Both the position numbers and the translations under genes were made by a program. From Paenibacillus polymyxa M1 (GTDB taxonomy: Bacteria; Bacillota; Bacilli; Paenibacillales; Paenibacillaceae): a stretch of DNA of 64,000 nt. Location of the stretch: assembly GCF_000237325.1 (NCBI RefSeq), contig NC_017542.1, positions 999,501 through 1,063,500 on the forward strand, written 5' to 3'. Positions 16,252-25,311 of this stretch are shown here, in pieces (the stretch's first letter is position 1; the number at the start of each line of letters is the position of its first letter). The notes under the pieces are model-generated. The model ran no database searches and was not told the origin of the DNA. It saw only the letters and a program-made list of their open reading frames with translations.

Positions 16252-19167
16252 ATGAACTGTGAAAAAAGGTTGAAACAAATTAGGCATTACATGGCTGGTT
16301 TACTGGCTGTCTGGTTGTTCTGTATACATAGTGCGCCTGTTTTTGCGAACAGAGCCTTTAACGATATCGAACATTCCTATGCAGCTGATGCGATTGAGGC
16401 CATGGCTGCTCAAGGTTATGTTACAGGTTATCAGGATGGGAGCTTTCGACCTTTACATTTTATCTCGCGTCAGGAATGGGCAAGCATTTTTGCTAAAACC
16501 TTAAAGCGAACATCGAATAACAGAGGCGTAACTTCTTTTCGGGATGTGTCACCATGGGCCTTACCTTATGTACAGGCCTTGCAGGAAGAGAGCATTACGA
16601 AAGGGATTAGCGATCAATTATTTGGTGCCAGGCACAATATGACCCGTCAGGATATGACCGTTTGGTATGCCCGGTATTTTGGTGTTACTGATGATACCCG
16701 ATCTGCTGGAATATCCAGTTTTGTGGATCAATCAGATATATCAGACTATGCACAAACGAGTGTATGGCTAATGGAACGGTTGGAGCTGATCGAGGGGGAT
16801 ACGAATCACTATTTCCATCCTAAAGAGTCTGTGAGACGGCAGGATGCCACGCTGGTTGCTTATCGGATATGGCTAGGCGGTGACGGTCTGAGAGAACGTG
16901 CCAAACGTTTGCTGGAGTCATTAGGAAATGGAGCTGCAACGATGCCTCGGGCGACCAGCCAACAAGAATCGCAGAAGATTGCGGTCGATTTGACACCGGA
17001 AATTAGGCAACAACCTGTGAATTCGGAAATTGAGGAGCCTAAAAGGCATCGCCCAAGACCTGATTCACCAGTCTCCCCGGTGACACCAATAGAGCCGAAA
17101 CCGGAACCGCCAGTGACACCACCGAAACCGAAGCCGGAACCGCCGGTGATACCACCGAAGCCGAGACCGGACTCGCCAGTCACACCACCGGTGCCTTATC
17201 CCAAACCACCAGTAATTCCAGTAGATCCATCGGATCCTTCTTCGGATTTTCTGGTAGATGAAGTCGTAATCAAGGCGCAGGAGCTGGTAAATCAGCCGGA
17301 AACGTACCCTTCGTATCAGCTATCCTTTCAGCTCTACCATAAAGGGCGTCCAGTAAGCATTCCTGCTGCCAGCGTCACAAGTGTTACGTACACATTTAGT
17401 GATGAGTTAGGCGTGTTTGATATACAAGGGAAAATCGCACATCCTGAAAATATTCCGGCTGCGGACAGCTTCATTCCTGTAGAGATGAAGGTCACTATTG
17501 CCAAACCTTATCAGGTCCTTACAGCTCAGACCAAGCTGATCGTGAAAGGGAAGACTCCGCCGGCAGAGCCACCGAACGTAATCAGGTCCGTATACTTGTC
17601 TACGTATACTATTTCAGAGGCGGCTGCTTTAGATCCCGCTGCTTGGAAAATGTCCTACGTATTTCATAATGCTAAAGGAGAGGTTATAGCTCCTGAAATG
17701 CTGCCGTCCGACTTGATACTTCGGGTAGAGGATTCCAGAGGAATATTTGACGAGGATGGAAAGATTGCCAATCTGCATTTGATTCCAGCAGTGAACTCAG
17801 CCATTCCATTAAAAATTGTGGTTGAGTCACCATCCCAGGGGATTCACTTCACATCTGATGCGGAATTAAGGGTAGAACCCGGAGAACGCAAGAAGCAATA
17901 TTTTGCTGTCTCCATCATGCTGCAGGGAAGCGTGACTACCGTAGACCAAATCAAGCAATCTCGTCAATTGCTGATGGATCACTTTGGTCCCAACATCAAA
18001 GTGACGTGGGCGATGGAAAACGGATTTGTTTTTGTGGAATCGAACCGACCGCAGCTTAAACAGGTTCTGGATTACGTCGATCAGTATGGAGATGAAGTCG
18101 GGATACTGGCCGGGTATCCGAACCAGCAGAAGTTTCCTGTTTGGGAAGTAAAGATGGATGAGTGGCTGTACATGTACCGTTACAATGCATTCAATGAGCT
18201 ACACCAATCTGGTTCGATGGGATCACCATCCGTGTTTGAAAGCATGGATACAGACCAATATCGGAAGTATCTGCCGAAATCATTGACCAGCTTTACGGTG
18301 AATCCTGAACAGACTCAATGGTTAAAAGATCACTATCGAATTACATCCGCGATGGGATGGTCGGCTACACAATATAATGTCAACGGCATGTATGGTGAGG
18401 GCTCACCTTTGATGCCTTACTGGTCTAATAAAGACAATCCGATTGTTCCCGCACAAGGAATTACTGATAATAGCGGTACCGTATTCATGAACTCGGTTAC
18501 GATTGATCCGATTGGATCACGCTATACCAAAGATTCCTCACGCTGGACTCTTCATCCGGGTGACCCCTATGTGACGGAGACGGATGCGGCACCACAACTG
18601 TATATAGTACAGCAATATTTGGATAACCCTTATCAACGTATAAATACGGTAAACTACTTGTCCATTATTTTGGACATTAACGCACTTGCAAACACCCATA
18701 ACATGGGTCCAATATGGGAGAACTTTGTGAATCATTTCCCGCTTGATCGCAAGGTCGAGATTGTGGGTGTGGACGGGCTGAAACAGGTTTATGAATCGGT
18801 AGCAGGATCCAATAATGATCATACCGAGTTTACGCTCATGTTTAGAGGCTCAGGTATTAAGACGGCTATGGATTCCAATAATTCACCAGCAAATCTGCGC
18901 TATTTGTGGACTGAAAATGCCTCACAGCGGGTTATTTTATCCAAAGAGGATGGGGATGCGGAATGGTCTATTATTGACTTTACCGATTATACCCAAAAAC
19001 CGGTTCCGAAGATGGATTACAACCTGGATGGTCACACGGACGTAAGCTATGTCACCGGAAGGAACTTCAAGCTAAGTCCAACGGCTCCTTTAACAGCAGA
19101 TGAAATTCAGCGCGTGAAAGCTCGTTTGAAGGACATCTATTTCGTGGAAGAAGTGAACTATCAGTAA
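16252..19167 (+). CDS. SLH-domain surface protein with DUF3863-like region
   Basis: A 971-residue cell-surface protein. After a signal peptide come three SLH repeats (about residues 31-84, 89-142 and 151-207) that bind pyruvylated wall polymer. A Pro-rich PKPEPP-type linker spans roughly 265-328. Two related beta modules of about 100 residues follow (SDELGVFDIQGKIA and EDSRGIFDEDGKIA mark the equivalent strands). The last 420 residues carry a large globular domain with YNVNGMYGEGSPLMPYWSNK, which I recall as the DUF3863/DUF3864 type. It may act on or bind polysaccharide; this is inference. The start is uncertain: the strong AAAGGAGGTG is 15 bases from this ATG and better placed for a short leader frame. 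A strong terminator follows. Confidence 0.85.
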   Translation: MNCEKRLKQIRHYMAGLLAVWLFCIHSAPVFANRAFNDIEHSYAADAIEAMAAQGYVTGYQDGSFRPLHFISRQEWASIFAKTLKRTSNNRGVTSFRDVSPWALPYVQALQEESITKGISDQLFGARHNMTRQDMTVWYARYFGVTDDTRSAGISSFVDQSDISDYAQTSVWLMERLELIEGDTNHYFHPKESVRRQDATLVAYRIWLGGDGLRERAKRLLESLGNGAATMPRATSQQESQKIAVDLTPEIRQQPVNSEIEEPKRHRPRPDSPVSPVTPIEPKPEPPVTPPKPKPEPPVIPPKPRPDSPVTPPVPYPKPPVIPVDPSDPSSDFLVDEVVIKAQELVNQPETYPSYQLSFQLYHKGRPVSIPAASVTSVTYTFSDELGVFDIQGKIAHPENIPAADSFIPVEMKVTIAKPYQVLTAQTKLIVKGKTPPAEPPNVIRSVYLSTYTISEAAALDPAAWKMSYVFHNAKGEVIAPEMLPSDLILRVEDSRGIFDEDGKIANLHLIPAVNSAIPLKIVVESPSQGIHFTSDAELRVEPGERKKQYFAVSIMLQGSVTTVDQIKQSRQLLMDHFGPNIKVTWAMENGFVFVESNRPQLKQVLDYVDQYGDEVGILAGYPNQQKFPVWEVKMDEWLYMYRYNAFNELHQSGSMGSPSVFESMDTDQYRKYLPKSLTSFTVNPEQTQWLKDHYRITSAMGWSATQYNVNGMYGEGSPLMPYWSNKDNPIVPAQGITDNSGTVFMNSVTIDPIGSRYTKDSSRWTLHPGDPYVTETDAAPQLYIVQQYLDNPYQRINTVNYLSIILDINALANTHNMGPIWENFVNHFPLDRKVEIVGVDGLKQVYESVAGSNNDHTEFTLMFRGSGIKTAMDSNNSPANLRYLWTENASQRVILSKEDGDAEWSIIDFTDYTQKPVPKMDYNLDGHTDVSYVTGRNFKLSPTAPLTADEIQRVKARLKDIYFVEEVNYQ

Positions 19168-19212
19168 GCGTATGAAGTGATAAAACTTGTAGGACCTGAG
19201 TTTTATGAAAAG

Positions 19213-19260
19213 AGGGCGCCCCATAGCCATGGAAATGGCTGTGGAGCGCTCTTTGCTTTA
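19213..19260. terminator. bidirectional terminator between SLH and nitroreductase genes
   Basis: An 18-base arm starting AGGGCGCC pairs with its partner around GGAA, with T-rich tails on both strands. It serves both convergent genes. Confidence 0.85.
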
Positions 19261-19279
19261 AAGAAGGATATTCCGCGTT

Positions 19280-19954
19280 TTACACCCACTCCACAATCTG
19301 ATCTACAGGTCGACGAGTTTTGTCGCGCGGCTCGTTCAGGCGGTAGCCAAAAGCCACCATGCAAGAAATACCGAAATGCTCGGCATCCATAATGCCTTCT
19401 TCGGAAAGGATGCGTTCAATTTCTTGTTTATTAAAACCCTCGATCGGGCAGGAATCAATGCCGATTTGAGCTGCGGCAGTCATCATATTGCCCAGTGCGA
19501 TATAGGTTTGTCGGCATGCCCACTCGAACATAGCTCTTTCATTTTCCTCAAGCGCAAAATCTGATTTTAGGAAGGCATCATATACCTTCTCTTTGCCTTG
19601 CATCACTTCAGCAGGTAATTGCTGCACGTTTTCCATCATATTCTTGATATAATCGGATGAAGCTACCATATCTTTAGGCAATCTGGAGAGAATAAGTACG
19701 AAATGGCTTGCTGTTGGTAGCTGTTTTGTGGCCCCCCAAGAATAGGGTAGCAGTTTCTCACGCATCTCTTTACTTTGGACGACAACAAATTTCCAGGGTT
19801 CAAAGCCAAACGAGCTTGGGGATAAACGACCGGTTTCAAGAATAAACTCAAAATCGGAATCGCTAATTTTCTTATGACTATCAAATTCCTTTGTAGCATG
19901 TCTGAACTTGTATGCAGCTAAAATTTGATCTTTAGTGGTTGTTAGGGTTTCCAT
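19280..19954 (-). CDS. NAD(P)H nitroreductase, HypO/YfkO-like
   Basis: A 224-residue FMN oxidoreductase of the NfsB group that reduces nitro compounds or quinones. The FMN-binding start FRHATKEFD, the SPSSFGFEPWKFVVV segment and the C-terminal GYRLNEP region are present, and overall it resembles B. subtilis YfkO (HypO). It is divergent from an HxlR-type regulator. This matches the functional pair HypR-HypO known from B. subtilis, where disulfide stress from hypochlorite or diamide induces the reductase. AAGGAG lies ten bases before the ATG. Substrate identity and the exact orthology are inferred. Confidence 0.9.
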   Translation of the reverse strand: METLTTTKDQILAAYKFRHATKEFDSHKKISDSDFEFILETGRLSPSSFGFEPWKFVVVQSKEMREKLLPYSWGATKQLPTASHFVLILSRLPKDMVASSDYIKNMMENVQQLPAEVMQGKEKVYDAFLKSDFALEENERAMFEWACRQTYIALGNMMTAAAQIGIDSCPIEGFNKQEIERILSEEGIMDAEHFGISCMVAFGYRLNEPRDKTRRPVDQIVEWV

Positions 19955-20044
19955 CGTGATTCCACTCCTTATGGATGTGATTGAAATTGACGCTTATCAA
20001 GTGCATGACTAATATTAGAATATATATAATCGTTTTGGAAGTAC

Positions 20045-20058
20045 GCACATTAATGTGC
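20045..20058. promoter_or_regulatory. perfect palindrome between nitroreductase and HxlR genes
   Basis: GCACATTAATGTGC is a perfect 14-base palindrome in the 142-base divergent spacer, close to TATATAA-type -10 sequences. It is a strong candidate operator for the HxlR regulator. Confidence 0.6.
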
Positions 20059-20096
20059 TGTAGTATATAAAATGATACCAAGGAGGAGAAGGGCCA

Positions 20097-20489
20097 ATGC
20101 GCAATCGGAAAGGCGGCTTTGGTGAGTGTACCGCTGGAAATGATCAGGCGTGTCCTGTTGAGTACACGTTGGATGTGATTGGGGGCAAGTGGAAAGGGAT
20201 TATTTTATACCATCTCATGTATGGGACTAAGCGATTTAGTGATTTTCGGCGGATCTGTCCGGGAATTACCCAGCGTATGCTGACACTTCAATTGCGCGAG
20301 CTGGAAGAGGATGGTGTCGTTCACCGTGAAGTCTACCAACAGGTTCCGCCTAAGGTCGAATACTCTCTCACCGAATTTGGAGAAACACTGATCCCGATTA
20401 TTAACTTGATGAAGGATTGGGGAGAAGAATATAAAACAAAACAGCGATCACCAGCAAGCAGCCTCCAGCAACCTAGCCCCAATGTGTAG
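20097..20489 (+). CDS. HxlR/DUF24 family redox-type regulator, HypR-like
   Basis: A 130-residue winged-helix regulator. It contains the family hallmark [16 protein letters not shown] with the conserved N-terminal Cys (Cys19 here) that forms disulfides in HypR, YodB and similar sensors, plus a second Cys11. The recognition region is [28 protein letters not shown]. Its divergent orientation to a YfkO-like nitroreductase points to control of that gene under disulfide or aldehyde/quinone stress. A good AGGAGG-type site precedes the ATG and a terminator follows. HypR acts as an activator in B. subtilis; the sign of control here is not known. Confidence 0.9.
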   Translation: MRNRKGGFGECTAGNDQACPVEYTLDVIGGKWKGIILYHLMYGTKRFSDFRRICPGITQRMLTLQLRELEEDGVVHREVYQQVPPKVEYSLTEFGETLIPIINLMKDWGEEYKTKQRSPASSLQQPSPNV

Positions 20490-20510
20490 GTTTTTGAGAC
20501 GGCTTCACGA

Positions 20511-20548
20511 AAAGACCTGGCCAATATTTTGGCAGGTCTTTTTATTTT
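20511..20548 (+). terminator. terminator after the HxlR gene
   Basis: AAAGACCTG..CCAA pairs with TTGG..CAGGTCTTT, followed by TTTATTTT. Confidence 0.8.
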
Positions 20549-20580
20549 AGTAGTGAAATAATACAAAGTTCGCTTTTTAG

Positions 20581-20635
20581 TTGACAGTAAGGATGGCGCT
20601 TGATATATTTCTTACGATATTGATAATCATTATCA
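20581..20635 (+). promoter_or_regulatory. sigma-A promoter with Fur box
   Basis: The -35 TTGACA (20581-20586), a 17-base spacer and the -10 TATATT (20604-20609) form a near-consensus promoter. TGATAATCATTATCA at 20621-20635 is a perfect Fur-type palindrome covering the transcription start. Iron-replete Fur should repress the binding-protein gene that follows. Confidence 0.85.
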
Positions 20636-20678
20636 TGTTGAGATAAGGCTATTCCATATTACATAGGAGGCTAATAGG

Positions 20679-21671
20679 TTGAGGAACAAATCGATTTTTA
20701 TGCTGGCTACTTTGATGCTTGTATTGGCTGTATTTATCAGCGCATGCGGCGGAAATAACACTGGAAATAATCCCGCTTCAACTTCAGGAGATAAGCAAGA
20801 GTCGGCTTCTACTGGAGAGACAAGAAGCTTTAAAACGGTTAAAGGGGATATTCAAATTCCCGCTAAGCCGCAGCGTATTGTAACGGATTTTTACGGCGGA
20901 GAGCTGCTGTCCGTGGGTGCTAACGTGGTGGGTGTAGAGCCGACTGCGTTTCAAAATCCTTTTTTGACCGATTTGCTAAAGGAAAAAGGAACCAAAGAGG
21001 TGGGTGATCCGACCAATTTGGAAAAGACGCTGGAACTCAAACCCGATCTAATCGTGGTTATGAAGGATACCAATTATGAGGCTTTGTCTAAAATCGCACC
21101 TACCCTGTACATTCCGTATGGTACGACGACTAATATCTATGATACGGTCAAGCTGTTCGGCGATATCACTGGGGAAAAGGAGAAGGCTGAGCAATTTATT
21201 GCTGCATTTGATAAAAAGGCTGCTGAAGGCCGTGCTCGTCTGAAAGGTGTTATTGACGAAAAGGCAACTTTCGGTTTGTATGAGCTGACAGACAAAAATG
21301 CACTTTGGATCTTTGGCGACAATGCGGGACGAGGCGGACAAGCTGTATACAATGCGCTCAAACTGAACATGCCGAAGAAGACAGCTAATTCCAAGGAACA
21401 AACCATACAGCTTTCAATGGAGGTACTGCCGCAGTATGACGCAGATTACATGTTCCTGACTACGTATGATCCAGACAAAAAGGGAACCGCGCTTAAGCAA
21501 CTGAAATCGTCCGCTGTGTGGGGGAATCTGCCTGCGGTGAAGAATAATAAAGTGTTCTTTAATGATTTTGATACGTACTATCGCTACGATCCGATCGCTA
21601 TTACCGGACAGATTGATATGGTTGTGGATATGCTGGTTGAAAGAGAGAAAGAGAATAAAGCTAAAAAATAG
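20679..21671 (+). CDS. iron-siderophore ABC transporter substrate-binding lipoprotein
   Basis: A 330-residue exported lipoprotein (signal peptide with lipobox ISAC at residues 20-23) of the FhuD/FeuA/BtuF-like fold. It shows the PQRIVTDFYGGELLSVGANVVG start of the ligand-binding domain, DLIVVMKDTNYEALSKIAPTLYIPYG, and the long linking helix. It should capture a ferric siderophore outside the cell and deliver it to a permease. No permease or ATPase gene is adjacent, so its partner lies elsewhere. The TTG start has AGGAGG eight bases upstream. A perfect Fur box in the promoter shows iron control. Confidence 0.92.
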   Translation: MRNKSIFMLATLMLVLAVFISACGGNNTGNNPASTSGDKQESASTGETRSFKTVKGDIQIPAKPQRIVTDFYGGELLSVGANVVGVEPTAFQNPFLTDLLKEKGTKEVGDPTNLEKTLELKPDLIVVMKDTNYEALSKIAPTLYIPYGTTTNIYDTVKLFGDITGEKEKAEQFIAAFDKKAAEGRARLKGVIDEKATFGLYELTDKNALWIFGDNAGRGGQAVYNALKLNMPKKTANSKEQTIQLSMEVLPQYDADYMFLTTYDPDKKGTALKQLKSSAVWGNLPAVKNNKVFFNDFDTYYRYDPIAITGQIDMVVDMLVEREKENKAKK

Positions 21672-21692
21672 GTGTGAGATTCACCTGGAATA

Positions 21693-21738
21693 AGCACTTC
21701 ACTACACGGACAACAGACCGCGGTGAGGTGCTTTTTTT
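21693..21738 (+). terminator. terminator after the siderophore-binding gene
   Basis: AGCACTTCAC pairs with GTGAGGTGCT, including one G-U pair, and is followed by TTTTTTTG. Confidence 0.8.
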
Positions 21739-21839
21739 GTTGAATTACTGAATAACGAAAAATGACAACACAAAGTATAATAAGCAAATATGTGATCTTT
21801 CAAGGAGTAATATACGCAAATTAGAAAGGAGGGAGTCTA

Positions 21840-22823
21840 TTGGAAACATTCTCAACAAATGAAATCATTCAGGCTGATCTAATGGAAACATTTCATCGAT
21901 TTTTCGGTTTAAATATAATTGAATCTGTGCCCATCCAACGAGGGTGGTTAAATCTAAAATGGAAAATCGCCACGAACAATGGGACTTTTTTATTAAAACA
22001 ATATAATAAACAAAGATATAAATATTATAATTTTGATGATCTTTTGAGGGCGTTTTCTCAACAAAAAAGATTGCACGGGCTTGGTCTGGCCTGTCCACGG
22101 TTATTAAATCATGAGGGGCAGGTTTTTATGGAATCTGAACGGAGAGAACGCTTCCTAGTGATGGAATTTTGTCCAGGTACACTGGTTGCACCAGGGAAGG
22201 CTAATGTTTACCAATTATATGAGCTAGGCAAGGCAACTGGAAAAATGCACTGCTTGTTAAACGACGGTACGCTTAGGAGCAAAAATACCCCGAAACTTGT
22301 GCTTTCCAGCCGTAAGGAACGTTTAGCACATTGGGATTCAGTATGGAAACAAGCGAAGGAAGCTGATAAAAAAGAGCTTTTGGCTGATATCGAAACTCAG
22401 CGTAAAGCAACAGAAATGGTTAATATCGAGATGATAGATGCACTTACGCCCGGTTGGGCCCATCGTGACCTTTGGGCGGACAATGTCCTGTTTAACAATG
22501 ATATGCTCAGTGCAATTCTGGATTTTGATCGACTAGATTATGACTATCCACAGTTGGATATTGCCCGAGCAGTCATGTCTTTTGCTTGGGATAAGCAGTT
22601 AAAACTTCCCCTTGTTTCAGCATTTATGGCGGGGTACAGGGAAGAGCGTGCGATGATAGAGGACAGTTTAACAAGATCATTACAATGGCTGTGGTATATG
22701 GAAAGTGTTTGGTGGATCAACGTCAATATGGACGAACATTCTGTGCCTATCCGATTCGCTAAAGAAATGAACTGGCTTGCTAGAAATTATAAAGTTCTGC
22801 CTGACTTATTAGCAGATATGTAG
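21840..22823 (+). CDS. phosphotransferase family protein (CotS/APH-like kinase fold)
   Basis: A 327-residue protein with the aminoglycoside/choline-kinase-like fold. The catalytic loop reads HRDLWADNVLF (usual form HGDLHPGNVL) and the metal-binding Asp lies in LDFDRLDYD; both key Asp residues are present. An N-terminal ATP lobe contains FLLKQYNK, with Lys in the expected place. Relatives include spore coat CotS-like proteins and YtaA-type kinases of Bacillales. The small-molecule substrate is unknown. It starts with TTG after GGAGGGAG. It stands alone and is convergent with the RCC1/stalk gene across a shared terminator. Confidence 0.85.
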   Translation: METFSTNEIIQADLMETFHRFFGLNIIESVPIQRGWLNLKWKIATNNGTFLLKQYNKQRYKYYNFDDLLRAFSQQKRLHGLGLACPRLLNHEGQVFMESERRERFLVMEFCPGTLVAPGKANVYQLYELGKATGKMHCLLNDGTLRSKNTPKLVLSSRKERLAHWDSVWKQAKEADKKELLADIETQRKATEMVNIEMIDALTPGWAHRDLWADNVLFNNDMLSAILDFDRLDYDYPQLDIARAVMSFAWDKQLKLPLVSAFMAGYREERAMIEDSLTRSLQWLWYMESVWWINVNMDEHSVPIRFAKEMNWLARNYKVLPDLLADM

Positions 22824-22900
22824 AGCTTACAGAGATAGAAAACAAAGCGTCAAACAAAACGAGTAAGACTTCCTGCATACTATACGCAGTATATAGAAAC

Positions 22901-22942
22901 AAAAGACCAGTCCAACATGAATCATGTTCGGACTGGTCTTTT
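22901..22942. terminator. bidirectional terminator
   Basis: AAAAGACCAGTCC pairs perfectly with GGACTGGTCTTTT, giving a run of T on either strand. It ends both the phosphotransferase gene and the convergent RCC1/stalk gene. Confidence 0.85.
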
Positions 22943-22947
22943 ATTTA

Positions 22948-24450
22948 CTACTTCGTCGTAATTACGATAGTATCTTCTTTTTGTATCCAATCTACCTTGG
23001 CTCCCAGTGTTTCGCTGATGAGCCTCAATGGAAGATAACCAATACCGTTCACCATGAAGGGCGGATTGGTGAGTTCTACAGATTTACCGTTCACTTTTGT
23101 TTGGCTGGTTTTGAAATTTATTTCTAGAGAGACGGGATGGTCTCCTGCCTTGGACTGATTCATTTTCGCTATTTTGCTGTTGTAATCATATGTGACCTCT
23201 GCCCCTAGTTTGTCAAATACGGAGCGGAGGGGAATAAATGCCTGGCCGTTGCGGGTAATCACACCGTTACTTAGAGGGACAGGTGTACCATTGAGACGGA
23301 CGAGAATCGGCTTTTGCACAGGAACTGGCGTACTATAAAGAAATTCATAGTCGCCTATACCGAGTTGCGCGTGTTTGTTAACGCCCCACCCCCACAGGTC
23401 GCCGTTTGTTTTTTGCATGATGATGTGCCGTGGGCCTGCTTTGATGCTTTGAATATTTTTGGCAAGTAATGTAAAGGAGACATTGGAGGATAACTTTTCG
23501 CCATCTAGAGATGCAACATATACATTACCAGATGTGGTTAGAGCAAGGATGGAGCGTTCAACGAAAAAGGCGTCTTTAACATCCTTTACTCCTGTTAGCA
23601 GTATAGGAGTATTAGCATTGTGGTAGGTTGTATTGTCTAAGGCACCTGTAACGGTAGCCCCCCAGAACCATAGCCGACCTTGCTGATCAATCGCGAGATT
23701 GGAATACCTATTGGCCTTGATTGTCTTGATGCCTGATAAGGCATGAATTTGTGATACGGATAGAGTTTCGGACGGAGCTACATTTTTATCAAATTCTTTG
23801 GGCCACGTCCACACGGTACCATCTTTTTTTAAAGCTATGTTTTTAGCAATTGCCGTAATATCCTTTAATGATGAAATAGGTTCGAAGCCCTGCAATGCTT
23901 TTGTGTTTTTCCATACACTTCCGTCTTTTCTTAGGAATATCCAGCGTTCCTCATAATCCGGTCTTTCCTCATAGTAACTATCTATATGGGCAACCTCGTC
24001 GATGCCAGACAGGGTTCGAAAACGACTAAAGATATTTTTATCTCCGAGTTGATCAGCTGAAAATACATTCCCTTCGTTGCTAAGAGCGAGCATATGATCA
24101 CCCAAACTACTTACAGTTGCGAGGTTCTGTAGTCCTTCCAGAGGAACAAATTTCACGGATTCAGAAATATTGTTTCTAGGCACATACCAAGCAGAGTGGT
24201 CTTGCAAGGTAAATACCAGATCGCCTTCGTTGATAATATTAGAGAATGTTTTTACAACGTTTGGCTTGCCCTCTATACGAGTCGGTACGGATTGATTATA
24301 GCCCCACAGCCACAAGCTTCCATCGGATTGAATCAGACTTCCGGAATCATAGGAGCGAATATGGGATGTGAAATCATCTCCGGCCGCCCATACCCTGGGA
24401 CTGAGCAGGAATAACGTGATTATACTGAGTAATAGAGTACGTCTTTTCAT
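22948..24450 (-). CDS. secreted RCC1-repeat protein with copper-amine-oxidase-N stalk domain
   Basis: A 500-residue exported protein with a signal peptide ending near AWA (residue 22). Residues 30-365 contain degenerate RCC1-type repeats, recognisable from the recurring WxWG turns (LWLWGYNQ, LWFWGATV, LWGWGVNKHAQLGIGD), which predict a beta-propeller. The last 120 residues are a copper-amine-oxidase N-terminal-like (PF07833 type) module with paired FIPLRSVFDKLGAEV and YLPLRLISETLGAKV strands, common in Paenibacillus wall proteins. There is no SLH or LPXTG anchor, so it is probably secreted or loosely attached. Function is unknown; ligand or wall binding is likely. Confidence 0.85.
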   Translation of the reverse strand: MKRRTLLLSIITLFLLSPRVWAAGDDFTSHIRSYDSGSLIQSDGSLWLWGYNQSVPTRIEGKPNVVKTFSNIINEGDLVFTLQDHSAWYVPRNNISESVKFVPLEGLQNLATVSSLGDHMLALSNEGNVFSADQLGDKNIFSRFRTLSGIDEVAHIDSYYEERPDYEERWIFLRKDGSVWKNTKALQGFEPISSLKDITAIAKNIALKKDGTVWTWPKEFDKNVAPSETLSVSQIHALSGIKTIKANRYSNLAIDQQGRLWFWGATVTGALDNTTYHNANTPILLTGVKDVKDAFFVERSILALTTSGNVYVASLDGEKLSSNVSFTLLAKNIQSIKAGPRHIIMQKTNGDLWGWGVNKHAQLGIGDYEFLYSTPVPVQKPILVRLNGTPVPLSNGVITRNGQAFIPLRSVFDKLGAEVTYDYNSKIAKMNQSKAGDHPVSLEINFKTSQTKVNGKSVELTNPPFMVNGIGYLPLRLISETLGAKVDWIQKEDTIVITTK

Positions 24451-24568
24451 ACGATTTTCCTCATTTCTTGATCAATGTGTATAAGAGAAAAAATGTTCTT
24501 AAAGAATATCTCTTATCCATAGACGAAGAAAGTATAGAAAAGTTTTCCATAAGTAATAAATTGCAATA

Positions 24569-24615
24569 AAATAACCCCCAAACCCAACGATTAAAGATGG
24601 GTTTGGAGGTTATTT
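24569..24615 (-). terminator. terminator of the folD-fchA operon
   Basis: A long stem (AAATAACC to GGTTATTT, extended by CCAAACCCA/TGGGTTTGG) lies just after fchA on the minus strand, followed by a T-rich run. Confidence 0.8.
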
Positions 24616-24675
24616 GTAATTAGCAAATAGGCAGAATATTTTGGTTATTACAGCTTGTGCACAGTTATGAGCTGA

Positions 24676-25311
24676 TTAATTAGCAATTCGACTGCGCACA
24701 GTCAATAAGGTTTGCTCTTTAATTTGTCCGATTTCACGGAGGAGTACGGCTGTTTTGGCTTCGTAGGATTGTTTGACATCCAAGTCCTTGAGCGAGGTAA
24801 GGTTAATATCAATGGTAAGCAAGGCCGATTGAGCGGCTGCTTCAAACAAAATCGCGCCGATGCCCAGATCAGAGATCACATTTTTATTGGATATTTCAAC
24901 AATGTTGTAGGCTTGTGATAGTCCGTCCCGGCATACTTCGAGCAGGCGCATAGGGACCTCAATGGCAGCAATCACCGCTGTTTGTAAGGAATGGGTACGA
25001 TAGCGCTTTTCTTCGTCTGTTTCTTTGGGCAAACGCAACGCGGTCATGTACTGTTCAAAGGATTGGATGTCTGCGGCCATCAGTTCCTCACAATGTATAG
25101 ACAATCTCTCCATGCTGCTAATGACTTGCGCGAATTGTTCACGGAAGTGCGCGTATTTTTCTCCTTGTGAAAGGTTGGCGGTCATGGAGGTCATAGCTGC
25201 GCCTAGTGCTGCAGCCAGCGCGGATACACTTCCTCCGCCGGGGGTAGGCGCTGCACTTGCAGCTTCTTTCAGAAAATGTGCGATGGACTGATTCCACGAC
25301 AGTTCACTCAT
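24676..25311 (-). CDS. fchA: cyclodeaminase/cyclohydrolase family protein (FchA)
   Basis: A 211-residue protein of the formiminotransferase-cyclodeaminase fold. In one-carbon metabolism it acts as methenyl-tetrahydrofolate cyclohydrolase or formimino-tetrahydrofolate cyclodeaminase. The hallmark APTPGGGSVSALAAALG starts near residue 21, and the remainder is helical with LNISNKNV-like and DLGIGAILFEAA segments. Its ATG overlaps the folD stop by four bases, so the pair is translationally coupled and shares the folD riboswitch. No hutH or ftcD gene is near, which favours the cyclohydrolase role. It may complement the unusual FolD upstream. Confidence 0.88.
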   Translation of the reverse strand: MSELSWNQSIAHFLKEAASAAPTPGGGSVSALAAALGAAMTSMTANLSQGEKYAHFREQFAQVISSMERLSIHCEELMAADIQSFEQYMTALRLPKETDEEKRYRTHSLQTAVIAAIEVPMRLLEVCRDGLSQAYNIVEISNKNVISDLGIGAILFEAAAQSALLTIDINLTSLKDLDVKQSYEAKTAVLLREIGQIKEQTLLTVRSRIAN

